Assembly (NCBI RefSeq): GCF_016925615.1 | Contig: NZ_CP070499.1 | Location: 558,001-622,000, forward strand | Direction of reading: 5' to 3' | Source of the DNA: Natronosporangium hydrolyticum | GTDB lineage: Bacteria > Actinomycetota > Actinomycetes > Mycobacteriales > Micromonosporaceae | DNA length: 64,000 nucleotides | Shown here: piece after piece, positions 25,670 through 34,034 of the stretch | Numbering within the stretch: position 1 is the stretch's first letter | How the letters are laid out: every line of letters starts with the position of its first letter | Made by a program: the position numbers and the translations under genes | The notes under the pieces: model-generated | What the model saw: only the letters and a program-made list of their open reading frames with translations | The model's database searches: none | Told to the model about the DNA's origin: nothing

Positions 25670-26254
25670 TCACATGCGCTGCCGGTACGACCGCGGCGTG
25701 ATCTCATCGATCGGCACCCGCAACTGCCATGGCTCAAGGGTGTCGATTACCTTATCGAACTGCCCCGTCGGCACATAGACGTCGGCGTCCGTCGCCAGTC
25801 GATGCGTGTAGACCACGATCCCGGCCTCGCTCTCCACCCGCCAGTAGTACGGAATCCCGGCTTGTGCGTAGAGCGCTGGCTTCGCGATCCGGTCGAGCGT
25901 CACCGACCCGGGCGACACGATCTCCACTACCAGCAGCACCTCTTGCGCCTGGAACCGTGAGGGCTCCTCCTCGGCCGGGCCAGAACCGACCACCAACACG
26001 TCTGGAGTGAGTGACCGGCGGCGGCTGATCCGTACCTCGACGCCCTGGACCACCGCCCACTCGTCCGGGCAGGTCGCCTCCAGCGCGGTCTCGATCCGGG
26101 TGCCCAGCTTCTGGTGGCGGAAAGTAGGGGAGGGGGACACGATCAGGGCTCCATCGATCAGCTCGTAGCGGTGGCCGTCCTCGGGCAGCTCGTCGAGGTC
26201 GTCGGTGGTCCAGCCGCCCGGCGGCGGATGCAGCTCACTGAGCGCGGCGATCAT
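25670..26254 (-). CDS. Uma2 family (PD-(D/E)XK-fold) protein
   Basis: 194 residues from ATG 26254 with a strong GGGAGGGG site. The Uma2 pattern is clear: ELPEDGHRYELIDGALIVSP, GVEVRISRRRSLTPDVLVVG and LLVVEIVSPGSVTLDRIAKP then YAQAGIPYYWRVE. Asp in TPDVLV and Glu in VVEIVSP are the expected metal ligands. Family members are predicted endonucleases of unknown role, often expanded and mobile. It is antisense between nuoH and nuoI. Confidence 0.88.
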   Translation of the reverse strand: MIAALSELHPPPGGWTTDDLDELPEDGHRYELIDGALIVSPSPTFRHQKLGTRIETALEATCPDEWAVVQGVEVRISRRRSLTPDVLVVGSGPAEEEPSRFQAQEVLLVVEIVSPGSVTLDRIAKPALYAQAGIPYYWRVESEAGIVVYTHRLATDADVYVPTGQFDKVIDTLEPWQLRVPIDEITPRSYRQRM

Positions 26255-26352
26255 TACCCCTCCCTTCGACCCTTTCACTCTACGCCAGCGGCTGGTGCGT
26301 CCGGGCGTAGCTGGGGTCGCGAGACGCGGCCGGACAAGGCAGGATGTCTCCC

Positions 26353-26865
26353 ATGAGCGGCGTTCCAGGAGCCGGGATGGTCAAGGGGCTCGCGGTCACG
26401 TTGGGTGCGTTGACCCGGCCCGCCCACACCCAGCAGTATCCGGACACCCAGCCCGAGCTGCCGCCGCGGTCGCGCGGGGTGATCGCGCTGCTGGAGGAGA
26501 ACTGCACGGTCTGCATGCTGTGTGCCCGGGAGTGTCCGGACTGGTGCATCTACATCGACTCGCACAAGGAGACCGTGGAGGTGCCCGGCGCCTCCCGACC
26601 CCGGCAGCGCAACCAGCTCGACCGGTTCGCGATCGACTTTTCACTCTGCATGTACTGCGGCATCTGCATCGAGGTGTGCCCGTTCGATGCGCTCTACTGG
26701 TCGCCGGAGTTCGAGTACGCCGAGCATGACATCCGGAACCTGCTGCATGAGAAGGAGACGCTGGGTGAGTGGGTGGCGACGGTGCCGCCGCCGCCCGCGC
26801 ACGATCCGAACGGGGAGCCCGCCAAGGAGGAGGCCGCCGCCCGGAAGGCAGCCGACGCGGCATGA
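26353..26865 (+). CDS. nuoI: NADH-quinone oxidoreductase subunit I
   Basis: 170 residues from ATG 26353 with AGGA 8 bases upstream. It carries two 4Fe-4S clusters: [12 protein letters not shown] and [12 protein letters not shown]. The Glu/Ala-rich C-terminal tail is longer than usual. It is the first gene of the second nuo block. The promoter must lie in the 98 bases shared with the divergent Uma2 gene, or transcription must read through from nuoH. Its TGA overlaps the nuoJ ATG (ATGA). Confidence 0.94.
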   Translation: MSGVPGAGMVKGLAVTLGALTRPAHTQQYPDTQPELPPRSRGVIALLEENCTVCMLCARECPDWCIYIDSHKETVEVPGASRPRQRNQLDRFAIDFSLCMYCGICIEVCPFDALYWSPEFEYAEHDIRNLLHEKETLGEWVATVPPPPAHDPNGEPAKEEAAARKAADAA

Positions 26866-27365
26866 CCGTCGCGGACGTGCTGCTGCTGGCGCTCGGCGCG
26901 GTGGTGGTCGTCGCCGGCCTGCTGGTGGTCACCACCGCCCACCTGGTCCGGGCCGGTCTCTATCTGGTGCTCTGCCTGGGCGCGCTGGCCGGCATGTTCC
27001 TGGTCCTCACCGCCGAGCTGGTGGCCTGGGTGCAGGTGTTGATCTATGTCGGGGCGGTGGTGGTGCTGCTGCTCTTCGCGGTGATGCTGACCCGGGCCCC
27101 GATCGGCGCCAGCGCCGACCACAGCCGGCCGGCCTGGCCCGGCCTGCTGGTCGGCGGCGGCACCGCGGCCGGGCTGGCGGCGCTGTTCATCACCACCTAC
27201 CGGTGGGAGGCGGTCGAGTTCGCCGACCCGGGCACCGCCGGCCGGCTCGGCGAGGAGATCTTCGGCAACTGGGTGCTGCCGTTCGAGGTGCTGTCGCTGC
27301 TGCTGCTCGCCGCCCTGGTCGGCGCGATCATCGTCTCCCGACTCGACGCGCCGGTGAGCCGCTGA
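26862..27365 (+). CDS. nuoJ: NADH-quinone oxidoreductase subunit J
   Basis: 167 residues, five membrane helices. The helix [20 protein letters not shown] corresponds to the conserved TM3 with its pi-bulge in complex I subunit J. It overlaps nuoI by 4 bases and nuoK by 1 base, so translation is coupled. Confidence 0.93.
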   Translation: MTVADVLLLALGAVVVVAGLLVVTTAHLVRAGLYLVLCLGALAGMFLVLTAELVAWVQVLIYVGAVVVLLLFAVMLTRAPIGASADHSRPAWPGLLVGGGTAAGLAALFITTYRWEAVEFADPGTAGRLGEEIFGNWVLPFEVLSLLLLAALVGAIIVSRLDAPVSR

Positions 27366-27712
27366 TGCGCCCGGTGATCCCGTACGTCGTGGCGGCCCTG
27401 CTCTTCGGGATCGGGGTGTTCGGGGTGCTGCGGCGCCGCAACGCGATCCTGTTGCTGATGGCGGTGGAGCTGATGCTCAACGCGGTCAACCTGATCCTGA
27501 TCACCGCGAGCACCACCGTCCGTTCCTATCTGGAGGCCGCGGGCACCGCCGCGTATACCGGGCAGGTCTTCGCGCTGTTCATCATCGTGATCGCGGCGGC
27601 CGAGGTGGGGGTCGGGCTCGCGATCATCCTGCAGCTCTACCGGCTGCGCCGCAGCACGGCGGTGGACGAGGTGCCGCTCGGCGAGGACGCCGCCCCGGTG
27701 GTGCCCCGATGA
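27365..27712 (+). CDS. nuoK: NADH-quinone oxidoreductase subunit K
   Basis: 115 residues, three helices. The conserved membrane Glu residues for proton transfer are in LLMAVELMLNAVNL and IVIAAAEVGVGLAI. It overlaps nuoJ by 1 base and nuoL by 4 bases. Confidence 0.94.
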   Translation: MRPVIPYVVAALLFGIGVFGVLRRRNAILLLMAVELMLNAVNLILITASTTVRSYLEAAGTAAYTGQVFALFIIVIAAAEVGVGLAIILQLYRLRRSTAVDEVPLGEDAAPVVPR

Positions 27713-29700
27713 CCCTCGCCGAACTCGCGCTCGCGCTGCCGTTCGCGATCCCGTTGGTGTTCGGGCTGTGCGGGCTGCTGCTGCGGCGGCCGCACCGGCG
27801 GTCCCGGAACAGCCTCATCCCCACCCCGTTCGACCTAGGGGCGATCGGTACCGGTGCGCCGCTGGTGCTGATCCTGGTGCTGCTCTACCTGAACGAGTCG
27901 TATCACAACGCGTACGAGCTGGTCCGGTTCGGCGACCTCACGGTCGAGGTGGCGGTGCAGGTCGACCAGCCGGCGCTGCTGGTCGGCCTGGCGGTCACGG
28001 TGGTCGCGCTCGCCGTCCACTTCTACTCGGTCGCCTACCTGCCCGCCGACGACCGGTACGCCCCGTACGCCGCCCAGGTCACCCTCTTCACCGGCGCGAT
28101 GCTGCTGGTGGTCTTCTCCGGCGACCTGGTGCTGCTGCTGGTCGGCTGGGAGATCATGGGGATCTGCTCCTATCTGCTGATCGCCCACGACCGGCGGCTG
28201 CCCGGGGCGCCCGGCGCGGCGATGAAGGCGTTCCTGGTCACCCGGGTTGGCGACGTCGGCTTCTGGCTCGGCATCATCCTCTTGGGGGTGGCCGCCGGCA
28301 GTTTCCAGATCAGCGAAGTGGTCGCCGCGGTCGGCCGCGGTGAGGTGTCGGCGGCGATGGTCACCGCCGCCGGGCTGCTGCTGTTGCTGGGGGTGGCCGG
28401 CAAGAGCGCCCAGTTCCCGCTGCACACCTGGCTGCCGGACGCGATGGCCGGCCCGACTCCGATCTCGGCGCTGATCCACGCCGCCACCATGGTCGCCGCC
28501 GGGGTGTACGTGGTGTTCCGGCTCTTCCCGATCTTTGCCGCCGGCACCGGGGTGCTCGCGGTGCTCGGGGTGGTCGCCGCGGTCACGATGCTGCTGGGGG
28601 CGCTGGCGGCGACCGCGGCCGACGACATCAAGCGGGTGCTCGCCTGGTCGACGGTCTCGCAGCTCGCCTACATGACCGGGGCGCTGGCGGTCGGGGCCAC
28701 CTCGGCGGCGCTGTTCCACCTGCTCAGCCACGCTGCCTTCAAGGCGCTGCTCTTCTTCGCGGCCGGGGCGGTGATCCACGCGGTCGGCAGCAACCTGATG
28801 TCGGCGATGGGTGGCCTGCGCCGCGGCATGCCGGTCACCTTCGCGACCACGACGGTCGGGCTCGCGGCCCTGGTCGGGCTGCCGCCGCTGGCCGGCTTCT
28901 GGAGCAAGGACGCCATCCTGTACGCGGCGGCGGGCGAGGCTGGGTGGGTCGCGGCGCTCGTCTTCGGCGCCGGGCTGCTCACGGTGGTGATCACCGGCTG
29001 GTACGCGACGAGACTGTGGCTGCGGACCTTCTTCGGGCCCCGGTCGAGGGCGGCCGAGGCGCACGACCCGCCAGCGTTGATGACCTGGCCGTTGTGTGTG
29101 CTGGCGGTGCCGACCGCGCTGCTGGGGGTGGCGGCGCTCTTCGACGGGGTGGCGGCCCGGCTGGTGGCGCCGCCGTCGACGGTCGAGGGGTACCTCGGCG
29201 GCGTCACCCCCGAGCTGCCGCCGGAGCCGGAGCTGGTCCACTTCGGGGTCTTCATGCTGCTGCCGCTCGCCGCCGCCGGGCTCGGGGTGGCGCTGGCCTG
29301 GTGGCGGTGGCGGCGCGACCCGGCCACCGATCCGGCGACCGTGCTCGGTCCGCTGCGGCCGGTCTTCGCCGCCGGGTTCTACCTCGACGCGGTGCAACGG
29401 GCGGTGGTGGTGCGGCCGGTCCAGGCGTTGGCCGGGTTGGTCAGCCGCGGCGACGCGACGGTGGTCGACGGCGCGGTCACCGGCGCCGGCCGGGGCACGG
29501 TCGGGCTCGGCACACTGCTGGCGCGGGCCCACCAGGGGACGGTGACCCGGGCGCTCACCGCGGTCCTCGCCGGTGCGCTACTGATCGGCATCGCCGCCCT
29601 GCTCTACTGGGCGATCATGAGCTCGTTGACCGGCCCGCCCGGCGAGTCTGCTCACCAGCTCATGATCGACCCGGTCGACCGCGGGGTGGTGGCCGGATGA
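27709..29700 (+). CDS. nuoL: NADH-quinone oxidoreductase subunit L
   Basis: 663 residues. Antiporter-like proton-pumping subunit with about 16 helices. Motifs include LLVGWEIMGICSYLLI, KSAQFPLHTWLPDAMAGPTP and ALIHAATMVAAGVY, plus the long C-terminal helical stretch. The last about 20 codons overlap a palindrome with perfect 12-base inverted ends (29612-29668), so the extreme C-terminus (MSSLTGPPGESAHQLMIDP) may be repeat-derived. It overlaps nuoK and nuoM by 4 bases each. Confidence 0.95.
   Translation: MTLAELALALPFAIPLVFGLCGLLLRRPHRRSRNSLIPTPFDLGAIGTGAPLVLILVLLYLNESYHNAYELVRFGDLTVEVAVQVDQPALLVGLAVTVVALAVHFYSVAYLPADDRYAPYAAQVTLFTGAMLLVVFSGDLVLLLVGWEIMGICSYLLIAHDRRLPGAPGAAMKAFLVTRVGDVGFWLGIILLGVAAGSFQISEVVAAVGRGEVSAAMVTAAGLLLLLGVAGKSAQFPLHTWLPDAMAGPTPISALIHAATMVAAGVYVVFRLFPIFAAGTGVLAVLGVVAAVTMLLGALAATAADDIKRVLAWSTVSQLAYMTGALAVGATSAALFHLLSHAAFKALLFFAAGAVIHAVGSNLMSAMGGLRRGMPVTFATTTVGLAALVGLPPLAGFWSKDAILYAAAGEAGWVAALVFGAGLLTVVITGWYATRLWLRTFFGPRSRAAEAHDPPALMTWPLCVLAVPTALLGVAALFDGVAARLVAPPSTVEGYLGGVTPELPPEPELVHFGVFMLLPLAAAGLGVALAWWRWRRDPATDPATVLGPLRPVFAAGFYLDAVQRAVVVRPVQALAGLVSRGDATVVDGAVTGAGRGTVGLGTLLARAHQGTVTRALTAVLAGALLIGIAALLYWAIMSSLTGPPGESAHQLMIDPVDRGVVAG
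29612..29668. repeat. GATCATGA-ended palindrome inside the 3' end of nuoL
   Basis: CGATCATGAGCT (29612-29623) and its perfect reverse complement AGCTCATGATCG (29657-29668) bracket 33 bases. The ends match those of the intergenic element at 6870-6933. This one is translated as part of NuoL. Confidence 0.6.
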
Positions 29701-31217
29701 CCGCGGGGCAGGTGCTGCTCGTCGCCGTGCTGGTGCTGCCGGCGCTCGGGGCCACGGTGGTGGCCGCGCTGCCCCGCCGGGTCGAGCACGGCGCCCGTAC
29801 CGTCGGCGTCGGGTTCGCCGCCGCCGCGTTCCTCACCAGCCTGTTGCTGCTACCCGGCCCGGATCGATACGGCTGGTTCGCCGCCGGGCCGGCGCCGGCG
29901 GTGCAGCCGTGGCACGCCGTCCAGCTCGACTGGGTGCCCGGCCTCGACCTGCAGTTCCACATCGGAGTCGACGGGATCTCGTACCCGCTGGTGGTGCTGA
30001 CCACCCTGCTGACGCTGCTCTGCGCGCTCTACACCCGGTGGCGGGCGCCGGCCGGCGGCCGGGGCCGGACCCTGGTGGCGCTGCTGCTGGTGATCGAGGT
30101 CGGCATCCTCGGCACCTTCCTCGCGCTGGACCTGGTGCTCTTCTTCATCTTCTTCGAGGTCGTGCTGCTGCCGATGTGGGCGGTGATCGCCTTCTGGGGC
30201 GGCGACGACCGGCGGCGGGCCGCCCGCAAGTTCGCGCTTTACACCCTGCTCGGGTCAGTGCTCCTGCTGGTCGGGGTGTTCACCGTGGTGACCGCAGCCG
30301 GGACCGCCGACATCGTCGCGCTCAGCAACGGTGACCTGCTCACCCGCGGCACCCAGCTGGTGGCCTTCAGCTTCCTGGCGCTGGCGTTCGCGGTGAAGTC
30401 GCCACTGTGGCCGCTGCACACCTGGCTGCCCGACGCGCACACCGAGGCGCCCACCGTGGGCAGTGTGATCCTCGCCGGGGTGCTGCTGAAGATGGGCACC
30501 TACGGCCTAATCCGGATCGGCGTCGGCGTCACCCCGGAGGGGGTGGCGTGGGCGGCCCCGGTGCTGGGGGTGCTGGCGGTCGCCGCGATCCTGATCGGGG
30601 CGCTGGTCTGCTTGGCGCAGACCGAGCTGAAACGGCTGATCGCCTACTCGTCGGTCGGGCACATGGGCTTCGTGCTGCTCGGCGTCGCCACCCTCTCGGC
30701 CGCCGGGATCCAGGCCGCGCTGATCGGCAACATCGCCCACGGGCTGATCACCGGGCTGCTCTTCTTCCTGGTCGGCGCGGTCAAGGACCGGACCCACACC
30801 GGCGACCTCACCGCGCTTAGCGGGCTGCGGGAACGCGCCCCGGCGCTGGCCGGCCTGCTCGGCTTCGCGGCGATCGCCTCGCTGGGCCTACCCGGGTTGG
30901 CCGGCTTCTGGGGGGAGCTGTTCGCGGTGGTCGCCGCGGTGCAGGAGGGCGGCGCACTATGGCTGGTGCTCGGCATCGTCGCCGCGCTCGGGGCCGCGGT
31001 GACCGCCGCCTACTTCCTGCGCCTGCTGCGCCGGGTCACCCACGGTGAGCCGAGCCCGGCGGTGGCGGCGGCCGCGCCCGCCCAGCTCACCCGGATCGAG
31101 CTGGTGACCTGGTCACCGTTGGTGCTGCTGATTGTCGCGATCGGGGTGATGCCGGCGCTGGTGCTGGCGATGGCGTACGACCCGGTGGCGGCCCTGGTAG
31201 CGGGGGTCGGCCGATGA
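29697..31217 (+). CDS. nuoM: NADH-quinone oxidoreductase subunit M
   Basis: 506 residues. Antiporter-like proton-pumping subunit with 13-14 helices. Motifs include FFEVVLLPMWAVIAFWGGDD, KSPLWPLHTWLPDAHTEAPT and LKMGTYGLIRIGV. The helix-5 Glu and the helix-7 and helix-12 Lys residues expected for pumping are in place. Its stop overlaps the nuoN start by 4 bases. Confidence 0.95.
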   Translation: MTAGQVLLVAVLVLPALGATVVAALPRRVEHGARTVGVGFAAAAFLTSLLLLPGPDRYGWFAAGPAPAVQPWHAVQLDWVPGLDLQFHIGVDGISYPLVVLTTLLTLLCALYTRWRAPAGGRGRTLVALLLVIEVGILGTFLALDLVLFFIFFEVVLLPMWAVIAFWGGDDRRRAARKFALYTLLGSVLLLVGVFTVVTAAGTADIVALSNGDLLTRGTQLVAFSFLALAFAVKSPLWPLHTWLPDAHTEAPTVGSVILAGVLLKMGTYGLIRIGVGVTPEGVAWAAPVLGVLAVAAILIGALVCLAQTELKRLIAYSSVGHMGFVLLGVATLSAAGIQAALIGNIAHGLITGLLFFLVGAVKDRTHTGDLTALSGLRERAPALAGLLGFAAIASLGLPGLAGFWGELFAVVAAVQEGGALWLVLGIVAALGAAVTAAYFLRLLRRVTHGEPSPAVAAAAPAQLTRIELVTWSPLVLLIVAIGVMPALVLAMAYDPVAALVAGVGR

Positions 31218-32821
31218 TCCAGACGATCGACCACGTGGCGCTGCTGCCGGCGTACCTGGCCGGCGGTACGGCGGTGCTGGCGCTGCTGATCGACCTGCTG
31301 GTGGCCCGCCGGGTGGTGACGGTAGCGGCGACCGCGCTCGGTGCCGCCACAGTGGTGGCCGCGGCGGTCGCCGTCGGCCTCGGGCCGGAGCGGGCGACCT
31401 TCTGCCTGCCGGGGGAGCCCGGGACCTGTTCGTACGTCGCGAACCCCACCTCGGCGCTCTTCGCTTCGCTCTTCGGGCTGTTGACGCTGGCAGTGCTCGG
31501 GCTCTCCAGCGGGGTGCTGCGCCGGCTGCCGCCGGGCGAGTACTGCTTCCTGCTCGCGGTGTCGATGGCCGGCGGCGTCGCGCTCGCCTCCGCCCGCGAC
31601 CTGATCACCCTGATCGTGGCCCTGGAGACGCTGACCCTGCCGCTCTACGCGCTGGTGGCGCTGCGGCGGCGGACCCTCGCCTCGGCGCAGGGGGCGATGA
31701 CGCTCTTCGTAGTCTCGGTGGTGGCGACCGCAGTCACGCTGCTGGGGGCGGCGCTGCTCTACTCGGCCACCGGCGTGGTGCACCTGCGGCAGCTCGGCGA
31801 GGCGCTCGCCGCCGGGGTCCCGACCGAGCTGCGGCCGCTCGCCGTGGTGGCGGTGGTGCTACTCGTCGCCGGGCTCGCGTTCAAAGTGGCGGCGGTGCCG
31901 TTCCACGCCTGGGCACCGGCCGCGTACGACGGTGCCCCGGTGCCGATCGCGGCGTACCTGGCCACCGCGTCGAAGCTCGGCGGGGTGGTGGCGCTGGTCT
32001 ATGTGGTGGGCGAGGCGCTGCGACCGTGGCTGTCGGTGGTGGGCCCGGTGCTGGCGGCGCTGGCGGTGCTCACCATGACCGTCGGCAACGTGGTGGCGCT
32101 GCGGCAGGACCGGATGGTCCGGCTGCTCGCCTGGTCGTCGGTGGCCCAGTCGGGGTACATCCTGGCGCCGCTGGGAGTCTTCGCGGTCGCCGCCGGCCGG
32201 ACCGACGAAGCGGTCTCGCTGGCGCTCACTGCGGCGATCGCCTACACGATCTTCTACGTCACGATCGAAGTGGCCGCGTTCGGGTCGGTGGTGGCGCTGC
32301 GGGGCTCCGGTGAGCGTGACGCCGACCGGCCCGATGTCGCCCGGCCCGATGTCAACCCGCCCGACGGCGACCCGCCCGACGGCGGCACGATCGAGGAGTA
32401 CCGCGGCGCTGGCCGGCGGACGCCGCTGCTGGCGGCGACGATGACGCTGGCGCTGATCGGCCTGGCTGGGCTCCCGCCGGCGCTGGCGGGCATGTTCGCG
32501 AAGGTAGCGATCGTGCGGTCGCTGCTGGCCGGCGGTGCCGGGTGGCTGGCGGTGGTGGTGGCGGTCAACGCGGTGATCGGGCTTGCGTATTACCTGTGGG
32601 TGGCGGCCCGGCTCTACGCCCCGGCCCCGGTGCCTGCCCCGGCCCCGGTACCTGCGTCGGCCCCGGTACCTGCCTCGGTGCCGGCTGCAGCCCCGGCGCT
32701 GGCTCGGCCGGCGGTGCCGTGGAGCGTCGGAGTGGTGGTCGGTCTGGCGACGCTGGCGGCGATCGTGCTCGGCTTCGCCCCGCAGCTCGTCTTCGACCTG
32801 GCCGCACTGGTCTCCTTCTGA
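31214..32821 (+). CDS. nuoN: NADH-quinone oxidoreductase subunit N
   Basis: 535 residues. Third antiporter-like subunit; KVAAVPFHAWAPAAYDGAPV followed by YLATASKLGG is the family motif. Two features look unusual. A hydrophilic loop carries repeats of the form RPDV..PPDGDPPDGG (near residues 373-395). A Pro/Ala/Val-rich insert (PAPVPAPAPVPASAPVPASV) precedes the last helix. It is the last gene of the nuo block; a repeat-filled spacer follows. Confidence 0.94.
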   Translation: MIQTIDHVALLPAYLAGGTAVLALLIDLLVARRVVTVAATALGAATVVAAAVAVGLGPERATFCLPGEPGTCSYVANPTSALFASLFGLLTLAVLGLSSGVLRRLPPGEYCFLLAVSMAGGVALASARDLITLIVALETLTLPLYALVALRRRTLASAQGAMTLFVVSVVATAVTLLGAALLYSATGVVHLRQLGEALAAGVPTELRPLAVVAVVLLVAGLAFKVAAVPFHAWAPAAYDGAPVPIAAYLATASKLGGVVALVYVVGEALRPWLSVVGPVLAALAVLTMTVGNVVALRQDRMVRLLAWSSVAQSGYILAPLGVFAVAAGRTDEAVSLALTAAIAYTIFYVTIEVAAFGSVVALRGSGERDADRPDVARPDVNPPDGDPPDGGTIEEYRGAGRRTPLLAATMTLALIGLAGLPPALAGMFAKVAIVRSLLAGGAGWLAVVVAVNAVIGLAYYLWVAARLYAPAPVPAPAPVPASAPVPASVPAAAPALARPAVPWSVGVVVGLATLAAIVLGFAPQLVFDLAALVSF

Positions 32822-32850
32822 CCGAAGCGCCAGGCCCCGCCAACTGCGTT

Positions 32851-32912
32851 GATCATGGACCTAGGTGCATGATTCGGGGCAATCGCGGTCCCCAACTCCA
32901 TGGTCAACTTAG
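32851..32912. repeat. GATCATGG family palindromic repeat, copy C
   Basis: 62 bases, 29 bases after the nuoN stop. Starts GATCATGGACCTAGGTGCATG and ends CCATGGTCAACTTAG. The inverted ends extend to GTTGATCATGGA against GTTGACCATGGA when the flank is included. Confidence 0.78.
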
Positions 32913-32946
32913 GCGCGGCGCTGGCGCCAGCGCCGGCAAGGCGGCA

Positions 32947-33063
32947 GGCAGCGGGTGGCAAGGCGGCCGGCGGCCGGCCACGGCCGGGTTGCAGGCAGCG
33001 GCCGGCGGCGGGCGGCCGGCAGCGGGTGGCAAGGCGGCCGGCGGCCGGCCACGGCCGGGTTGC
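32947..33063. repeat. 46 bp direct repeat pair
   Basis: Identical 46-base units at 32947-32992 and 33018-33063, starting GGCAGCGGGTGGCAAGGCGG, separated by 25 bases of related GGCCGGC-rich sequence. Confidence 0.88.
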
Positions 33064-33088
33064 GGCGTACTCCAGTCCGTCGGCATCG

Positions 33089-33169
33089 GCCTGGTGGGCT
33101 GAGTGGTGATCCACTAGCGCGACGAAAACCGCTAAACTCGTGAATCGGGCACCACTCAACCCACCAAGC
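33089..33169. repeat. ~81 bp palindromic repeat family, copy 2
   Basis: GCCTGGTGGGCTGAGTGGTG start and CACCACTCAACCCACCAAGC end, with TGATCCACTAGCG and CGACGAAA inside. Same orientation as the copy at 20387. Confidence 0.8.
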
Positions 33170-33274
33170 CGAGTGAGGCTGACTGTCCGTGGCTGGGCGC
33201 GCCGTCGAACTGCCTGCCCAGACCCGCCGGCCCACTCGACGGCGGCAGGTAGTCCCGGGGCGCCGCTCCGAGTT

Positions 33275-33340
33275 GATCAACTTCCCTAGAGCTGTACGGC
33301 ACGCTGCGTGTCGTACAGCTGCCGGGCTTTGGATCTTTAG
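33275..33340. repeat. 66 bp dispersed palindrome, copy 2
   Basis: Aligns without gaps over 66 bases with 10831-10896. Shared blocks are GATCAACT, AGCTGTACG, GTGTCGTACAGCTGC and GGGCT.TGGATCTT.AG. Confidence 0.8.
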
Positions 33341-33383
33341 CTCGACACCCAACCCGGGGCGCGGTCGCGAGACAGCGGCATTT

Positions 33384-33470
33384 CCGACATGGTTGGGCAG
33401 GGAGGGATCTTGCGTACGGAAAAATCGGATATTCCCGTACGCAAGATCCCTCCCTGCCCAACCATGTCGG
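33384..33470. repeat. Hairpin with perfect 36 bp arms
   Basis: 33384-33419 and 33435-33470 are exact reverse complements over 36 bases; the loop is 15 AT-rich bases (33420-33434). The left arm begins CCGACATGGTTGGGCAGGGA. A stem this long and exact implies recent origin or selection. Confidence 0.92.
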
Positions 33471-33773
33471 GTTTGTTGGGTGAGGGCTCCGCTCCACTCG
33501 CCCAGTGGGTCGAGTGGCAGGGTTCGACATCATCCACACCGGACGCACCTTGGTCGCAGCAGAACGTCTATCCAGTTCACAGGCTTGCCCTGGGTGCCAG
33601 TGCCGGGCATATGCGACTCCGCTGGCTAGATCGGGTCGGGTCACTTGATCATCAGGCATCGCCGCAGTTCAGGTGGTGCCGTGGGAGCGTTTGCTTTGCT
33701 GACGTATACGCCAGCGGTGGAGCTGTCGGTGGGAATTGCTGCAAGATCGGCTCCGGGCGGCGCGGCTCACTCA

Positions 33774-33854
33774 ACTTGGTGGGTCGAGTGGCGCCTGGTT
33801 TGCCAGTTTCAACTCGTTTGCCGCCGTAATGGATCACCACTCAACCGACCAAGT
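33774..33854. repeat. ~81 bp palindromic repeat family, copy 3 (inverted)
   Basis: In reverse complement it reads CTTGGTCGGTTGAGTGGTG then ATCCATTA, matching the start of copy 2, and ends GGCGCCACTCGACCCACCAAG-like. Its interior is the most diverged of the three copies. Confidence 0.72.
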
Positions 33855-33913
33855 GGCCGACCGGTGCGGGGTCCTAGGCAGCGCCAGGTGCGCGGGGGAA
33901 GGGCGCGCAGGGA

Positions 33914-33961
33914 AGGGTGCGCGGAAGGGACGTACGGGGGGAGGGTGCGCGGAAGGGACGT
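33914..33961. repeat. Purine-rich direct repeat
   Basis: AGGGTGCGCGGAAGGGACGT occurs at 33914-33933 and again at 33942-33961, in a G/A-rich tract running from about 33890 to 34000 up to the last codons of the BTAD-like gene. Confidence 0.8.
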
Positions 33962-34034
33962 GCAGGGGAAGGGGGGCGGGGAAGGGCGGGCAGCGGCAGA
34001 CGTACGCAGGGCGAACGGCCCGGGTTCGGTGCGG

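Larger units (their letters stand above)
32822..34034. other. 1.2 kb repeat-rich spacer without a supported gene
   Basis: Between nuoN and the first secretion-locus gene. Every distinctive stretch is a repeat: GATCATGG copy C, a 46 bp direct repeat, two ~81 bp palindromes, the second 66 bp palindrome, a 36 bp-arm hairpin and a purine-rich direct repeat. Open frames present here are short, composed of repeat sequence, lack ribosome sites and resemble nothing recognisable. Confidence 0.75.

Noticed and set aside
33156-33659. Overlapping ORFs on both strands in the nuoN-secretion spacer
   Set aside because: They are built from palindromic repeats, so similar peptides appear on both strands. There is no ribosome site or recognisable domain.
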